From Aerococcaceae bacterium DSM 111022 (GTDB lineage: Bacteria; Bacillota; Bacilli; Lactobacillales; Aerococcaceae): a stretch of 47,873 nucleotides of DNA. A program made the translations under genes and the position numbers. The stretch spans positions 1 to 47,873 of the forward strand of contig JACBXO010000009.1 of assembly GCA_015863195.1 (NCBI GenBank), in the 5' to 3' direction. This document shows positions 43,964 through 47,873 of this stretch, piece by piece. The notes under the pieces were generated by a model. That model had not been told where the DNA came from and did no database searches. It was given only the letters and a program-made list of their open reading frames with translations. The stretch's first letter is position 1. Every line of letters begins with the position of its first letter.

Positions 43964-43972
43964 TGAACCACT

Positions 43973-44734
43973 CTAATCGGTAGTCACTGAGCCATCTTTC
44001 ATTCTTAGTGAATCACCATGTATAAATATATGATATGAATTTGAAACAGCGCGGTCTAATACGGCATCCGCAATAGCACCTCCACCTAATTTCTTGTGCC
44101 ACTCTCCGGCTTCCATTTGTGAAGAAAGGATGAGTGATCGTTTGAGACTACTTAATTCAAATACTTCCATTAAATATTTTTGTTCATGTTCGGTTGTCGG
44201 TGTGAGTAAGAAGTCGTCAATGACTAAGACATTAAATTTAGTTATTTTCTTCAGGTAAAGTGGCAATTTGTCTTCTAACTCTGCTTGAGCCATTTCACTT
44301 AGTAAGTCGTACATTCTTACATATCGGGCAGTATAGCCTTGTTCGATTACATAGCGACATAATGCATTTGCGATATATGATTTACCTGTCCCAGTAGCAC
44401 CTTGAATGATCACATTTCTATGGTTGGAAATGAATTGACAAGTCGCTAATTGTTCAATTGTTTCTTTATGTATTTTACGACTGGGTGAATAGTCAATCCC
44501 TTGTACATTTGCTTGAGGCTGAGATAACTTGGCCAGTTTTAAATTACGTTGAATTGTGTTAAATCTTCTCGTCTGATACTCTTCAGTGATAATCTCTTCT
44601 AAAATATCGAGGGCTGTTCGTTGATCACTTTTAGGATCACTGTATAATTCAATTAATTGATCTGCCATTACTGGTAATCGCATTTTTCTCAAATAATGAG
44701 TTAGTTCATTGATTTTTTCGATTAAATTTGTCAT
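43973..44734 (-). CDS. istB: IS21-family helper ATPase IstB (element C)
   Basis: 253 residues. AAA+ ATPase: Walker A GATGTGKS at 112-119, Walker B NVLVIDDF, sensor SSQMEAGEWH. It helps the IstA transposase choose and hold target DNA. It overlaps the istA gene by 29 bases, the usual IS21 arrangement with coupled translation. Full length, no lesions. Confidence 0.93.
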   Translation of the reverse strand: MTNLIEKINELTHYLRKMRLPVMADQLIELYSDPKSDQRTALDILEEIITEEYQTRRFNTIQRNLKLAKLSQPQANVQGIDYSPSRKIHKETIEQLATCQFISNHRNVIIQGATGTGKSYIANALCRYVIEQGYTARYVRMYDLLSEMAQAELEDKLPLYLKKITKFNVLVIDDFLLTPTTEHEQKYLMEVFELSSLKRSLILSSQMEAGEWHKKLGGGAIADAVLDRAVSNSYHIFIHGDSLRMKDGSVTTD

Positions 44735-46256
44735 AATAATCAGCCCCTCTTAAGTATGATTGTTCAGTTTCATCAGTAGACGTGTTAAAATTTGATTGCG
44801 TAATAGGATTATCGATGAGTTGCTTGATCACAGTGTAATTTGGGTGACTCGTCCGTTCTAAAGCGTAATGGCAGGCTTTATCTAATCTTTGGTCGGAATA
44901 GGTGTCTGCCATTTTTAATATTGCATGAACGCGTCGGTAATACTGTTGTTCTGGGCCTTGTTCAAACAACCGAGTTACAACAGCGTGGACGTTCGGCCCA
45001 ATACGACTAGCCCAATTTAAATACCTGGTGCTATTCCACTGACCGTAGTTCTTACTATCCTCTGGTAAGTGTGCTGAATTCGTCGAATATGCACCTGGTT
45101 TAGTGCCTTCAGTTTGATGTTCACATATTAATTGGTTATTATGATAAATTTTTACATGATTTGAATAGATTTTTAGCGTTACTTTCTCACCAATATACTG
45201 ATATGGTACGGAATAATGGTGTTTATTTAGAGTAATATGACTATTCGTGTATACTTTAGCATCCTTGAAAGTACAGAGGTCATACCGATAAACAGGGAGT
45301 GGTTTAAGTGTGTCTTTTTCTAGCGAATGAAAGACTGATAAACGGCTCCCATCTTTCTTTTGAAATGGTTTAGCATTAAATTCATTTAAAATGTTCAGTA
45401 AATACTGATTATATTCATGAATACTAAAGCATTGATAATGTCTCATTCGTGCGATAATAAATGTTGTCAGGTGCTTTACATGATTTTCAACGGCTGCTTT
45501 ATCTTTTGGACGAGCAACGCGTGTTGGAACAATAATAGTCTGATAATGTGATGCCATATCTTCATAGGTCGGGTTGAGTATCAACTGCGTTTTTGTATTC
45601 TTTGTAACGCCAGTTCGGAGATTATCTGGTGTCAAAATAGTAGGTACACCATCAAAATATTCAAACATTTTAATGTGTGCGTCAATCCAACTTGGCATTT
45701 TTTGATCAATACAAGCTTGGGCATAAGTGTAATTACTAAAAGGCAATGTAGCTACAAATAAATCCCCTTTAATGATTTCCCCTGTCATTGGATCAATCCA
45801 TTGTGGACGTGTGCCACTCCAGTCCACTTGGACTTGTTCTCCCGCTTTATGACGAAGTACATGACTAAAGCTATGGTTATTTAAATATTCATTGAAATAC
45901 TTCTTAAACTGCGTTAGTTTATAAAATACTTTGTTATTCAAGCGGCATTCTTGAGCATATTCTTCCCACAGCAACTGCATCGTTACCCCAGGTTTCACAA
46001 GCTCTTTGGATAATTGTTCATAGTTAGGCATCTCATAATACGCTTCACGTGAGACTTTTCCATCCTTTTGAGGATCAAATACTGATAACAACTCTTCATT
46101 GGTCCATTTCACTACAATTTCATAAGTCACCTCCTTCTCATTTGCGATTTTGATTGTCCTTGAGACTGTATTTCGACCAGACGAAACTTGTTTAGCAATA
46201 AGTCTTTGACTAAATCCAGCTTCATAGAGTCGAAGAATCTCTACATAATTGGGCAT
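44706..46256 (-). CDS. istA: IS21-family transposase IstA (element C)
   Basis: 516 residues from ATG 46256 (MPNYVEILRL), selected because GGAGGTG lies 7 bases upstream. HTH region FSQRLIAKQVSSGRNTVSRT; DDE domain with VQVDWSGTRPQW, LTPDNLRTGV and AAVENHVKHLT as the probable three acidic sites; C-terminal part with HHYSVPYQYIGEKV (Mu/IstA-type core). Intact and paired with istB, so possibly still mobile. It differs clearly from the istA pieces of elements A, B and D. Confidence 0.92.
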   Translation of the reverse strand: MPNYVEILRLYEAGFSQRLIAKQVSSGRNTVSRTIKIANEKEVTYEIVVKWTNEELLSVFDPQKDGKVSREAYYEMPNYEQLSKELVKPGVTMQLLWEEYAQECRLNNKVFYKLTQFKKYFNEYLNNHSFSHVLRHKAGEQVQVDWSGTRPQWIDPMTGEIIKGDLFVATLPFSNYTYAQACIDQKMPSWIDAHIKMFEYFDGVPTILTPDNLRTGVTKNTKTQLILNPTYEDMASHYQTIIVPTRVARPKDKAAVENHVKHLTTFIIARMRHYQCFSIHEYNQYLLNILNEFNAKPFQKKDGSRLSVFHSLEKDTLKPLPVYRYDLCTFKDAKVYTNSHITLNKHHYSVPYQYIGEKVTLKIYSNHVKIYHNNQLICEHQTEGTKPGAYSTNSAHLPEDSKNYGQWNSTRYLNWASRIGPNVHAVVTRLFEQGPEQQYYRRVHAILKMADTYSDQRLDKACHYALERTSHPNYTVIKQLIDNPITQSNFNTSTDETEQSYLRGADYYDKFNRKNQ

Positions 46257-46481
46257 GATAGCCACCTCCATAATATTTTGTGAGGATGAACTCACATATC
46301 ATTTATATCATGGAGACACAAAAAAAGAACCACAAAGTGGTTCAGTTGTGAGTGATTTTAGTGGCTCAAGGAAGACCGTTTTGTATGGCTCAGATTACTC
46401 CGTCGTAGCGGCTCTCAAAGAGCGTCGTATCCACTAGACCAATGGTCTTTTTACGACATAGCCAATAGATTTATAATATGT

Positions 46482-46526
46482 TGACCCCATTTCTACTCAA
46501 AAGTTGAGTAGAAATGGGGTCATTTA
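46482..46526. terminator. Perfect 19-bp stem, terminator at the end of element B
   Basis: Arms TGACCCCATTTCTACTCAA and its exact complement with loop AAG, then TTTAATT. It lies between C and the terminal repeats of B. Confidence 0.85.
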
Positions 46527-46624
46527 ATTATTACTGGTAAACTATTCCGCAGACATTGGTAAATCTTCCCGCAAAGAGTGGTAAAAAGAACCACACTACT
46601 GGTAAAAAACGTCCGCAATACTCA

Positions 46625-47091
46625 TTGAAAATCACCAAAATATTATCTTAATGGGTGCTTCTGGAAATGGAAAAACCTGGATCGCCAATGCCTTCGGTAT
46701 TCAAGCCAGTCGTCAATTTAGAAAAGTAAAATACATTCGTCTCCCAGAATTAATTGACGAGTTAGCTTTAGCGAAATATGAGGCTGATGGTTCTTATCGT
46801 AAGCTGATTAAAAAGTATACGAAAATTGAACTACTTATCATTGATGAATGGCTACTGATGGATTTATCTTTAGAAGATAGTGTCCATGTATTTGAGATTA
46901 TTGAAGCACGATTAAAACAAACTTCTACCATATTCTGTTCACAATTTTCACCTGAAGGTTGGCATGAGAAGATTAAACATACTCAGTTAGCTGACGCGAT
47001 TCTGGATCGCATCAAGCACAATTCTCACCAAATCTTAGTCGATGGCGAAGTATCTATGCGGGAGCGCCATGGTCTGGAAAGCACGAAATGA
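46625..47091 (+). pseudogene. IS21 helper ATPase istB, C-terminal part
   Basis: About 155 codons. Frame begins directly after the end of element B (ENHQNIILMGASGNGKTWIA): Walker A GASGNGKT, Walker B LLIIDEW, sensor CSQFSPEGWH, and a normal C-end. The first 85 or so residues are missing. An internal ATG at 46651 exists but lies right at the Walker A strand. Probably the 3' remainder of element A. Confidence 0.85.
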
Positions 47092-47363
47092 TTCCGATTG
47101 AAATTAAAACTCGAATTGTTTTTTTACTTGGGTATACCTTTTAGAAGACATTGGCTTACATCTATCCTCATTACTACTACCTTATTACTTAGACGACGAA
47201 GGACAGCCTTCGGCTGACGGGATGGATAATTTGGCCGTTGAGTTATTTAAACAAACTTTGAGAGAATACAAATAAACTATTATCTTGTTTAAGATCAAGA
47301 ACAGAGCTCATGATGTGTTCTGTTCTTTTGATTTTATGGCTTCTTCGATAAATTAATAGGATG
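47092..47363. other. Right flank of element A remnant
   Basis: No gene. Contains the 3' non-coding part after istB and a terminator at 47297. Confidence 0.45.
47297..47330 (+). terminator. Stem-loop terminator
   Basis: Arms AAGAACAGA and TCTGTTCTT (9 bp perfect), 13-base loop, then TTGATTTTAT. Confidence 0.7.
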
Positions 47364-47445
47364 GACGATACTTTCCGCACTCAGTGGACGATTACTCCGC
47401 ATTTACCGGACGAAAGTTCCGCACTAGTGGACGAAACCCATCGCC
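47364..47445 (-). repeat. Terminal repeats of a further IS21-type element (E)
   Basis: Three or four units of the type GTGGACGA..TTCCGCA (47365, 47382, 47409, 47424). Read on the minus strand they begin TGAGTACGGCGATGGGTTTC, like the start of an IS21 end, and cut the istA fragment to their right. No gene of this element is visible. Confidence 0.6.
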
Positions 47446-47873
47446 GTACTCAGTCTTATTTAAGATAAGTTCTTTACTCGTATGTTTAGTAACGCCTGTC
47501 TTCAAATTATCAGGCACAAGGATTTGTGGTGTTCCTTCAAAAAATTCGAAGGTATGCTGATGAAGTCGAATCCAAGACGGTAAATCCATGCGATAAGAAC
47601 CTTCTACGTAAAACATTTGAGAACAAGGTAAAGTAGCGATAAATATATACACCTTTCTATTTTCACCCGTATCAGGATCAATAACTGACAACGTCTGACC
47701 TGCCCAATCAACCTCCAATATTTCTCCAGGTTTTCGGCGAATGCGTATCGTTGCCTTATATTTCATCGCATAATTGTGATAATGTTCAGCGAAAGTTCGA
47801 TAAGCATAAGGTATTTTCCCTACACTCTTTGCTTCTCGTACATACTCATCATGCAATAAAGTCAAAGTAAAAA
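47446..47873 (-). pseudogene. IS21 transposase istA of element D, internal part
   Basis: About 142 codons on the minus strand, entering from the window edge (TLLHDEYVREAKSVGKIPYA) through EILEVDWAGQTLSVIDPDTG and LVPDNLKTGVTKHTSKELIL, then cut at NKTEYG by the terminal repeats of E. Up to IATLPC it is the same transposase as in element B; it also shows the piece that B lost (SQMFYVEGSYRMDLPSWIRL). Confidence 0.87.

Larger units (their letters stand above)
43899..46433 (-). mobile_element. IS21-family element C, complete
   Basis: About 2.53 kb with intact istA and istB on the minus strand. Ends (imperfect inverted repeats): left TGCATACGGCGTTCCTATAA, right complement TGGATACGACGCTCTTTGAG, both leading to a TGAGCC motif and then TGAACCACT. 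No clear target duplication. The only IS in the window with all genes intact, so probably the youngest. Confidence 0.82.
43209..46624 (+). mobile_element. IS21-family element B, ends only, holding element C
   Basis: Left end TGATTATTGC.. with repeats TTTTTACCA and TTTGCGGAAG; right end (complement) TGAGTATTGCGGACGTTTTT with the same repeat set (46538-46624). Between them stand a short istA piece (43389-43898), element C (43899-46433) and about 190 bp. The rest of istA and all istB of B are gone. Flanks of B do not form a target duplication, so a deletion of host sequence at B's edge is likely. Confidence 0.75.

Overview
The window is low-G+C Gram-positive DNA. Evidence for this is AGGAGG-type ribosome binding sites, LPXTG surface proteins, a UbiA/polyprenyl-synthase pair and a Wzx/Wzy polysaccharide cluster. 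It fits Lactobacillales (something like Aerococcaceae or Carnobacteriaceae); the sequence alone does not give a species. There are no rRNA or tRNA genes and no CRISPR array. The striking general property is decay: at least six insertion sequences, most broken or nested, about twenty pseudogene fragments, and a family of dispersed palindromic repeats.

Region 1 (1-7.1 kb): the 3' end of one LPXTG protein, a serine-recombinase remnant, a complete 1183-residue LPXTG protein (741-bp tandem duplication, four G5 domains, VDPEEP stalk), and a secreted protein of unknown function. Region 2 (7.1-13.6 kb): an EcsC-like/SHOCT protein, fused remnants of a cation:proton antiporter and a TetR regulator, an inactivated IS30 element, a TPR protein, and a lipoprotein/DUF4230 operon. 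Region 3 (13.6-22 kb): a small P-loop kinase, a polyprenyl synthase plus UbiA prenyltransferase operon (demethylmenaquinone type), an SDR dehydrogenase, a second broken IS30, a divergent yeiH/LysR pair with a visible operator and promoter, and an AlkD-like pseudogene.

Region 4 (22-27.8 kb): a junction of recombinase, CpsB-type phosphatase and unknown fragments, an array of four 41-44-bp hairpin units, then a three-gene operon: a 5'-truncated galacturonokinase-like GHMP kinase, a sugar-1-phosphate nucleotidyltransferase and a UDP-glucuronate 4-epimerase-like protein. Together these could turn free uronic acid into UDP-uronates. A C-rich gene remnant and a TM2 protein follow.

Region 5 (27.9-42.5 kb): a surface or exopolysaccharide cluster behind a good promoter and a leader with two similar AGGACG hairpins. 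It opens with PglE-, PglC- and PglD-like genes (aminotransferase, initiating phosphoglycosyl transferase, acetyltransferase), implying a bacillosamine-type first sugar. Four glycosyltransferases, a Wzx flippase and a Wzy polymerase follow, interrupted by a second dead PglC copy, a dead ATP-grasp gene, a frameshifted IS256-family element and long decayed stretches. Region 6 (42.5-47.9 kb): an IS21-family nest, with one intact istA/istB element inside the ends of a second, which sits inside a third, next to pieces of further copies.
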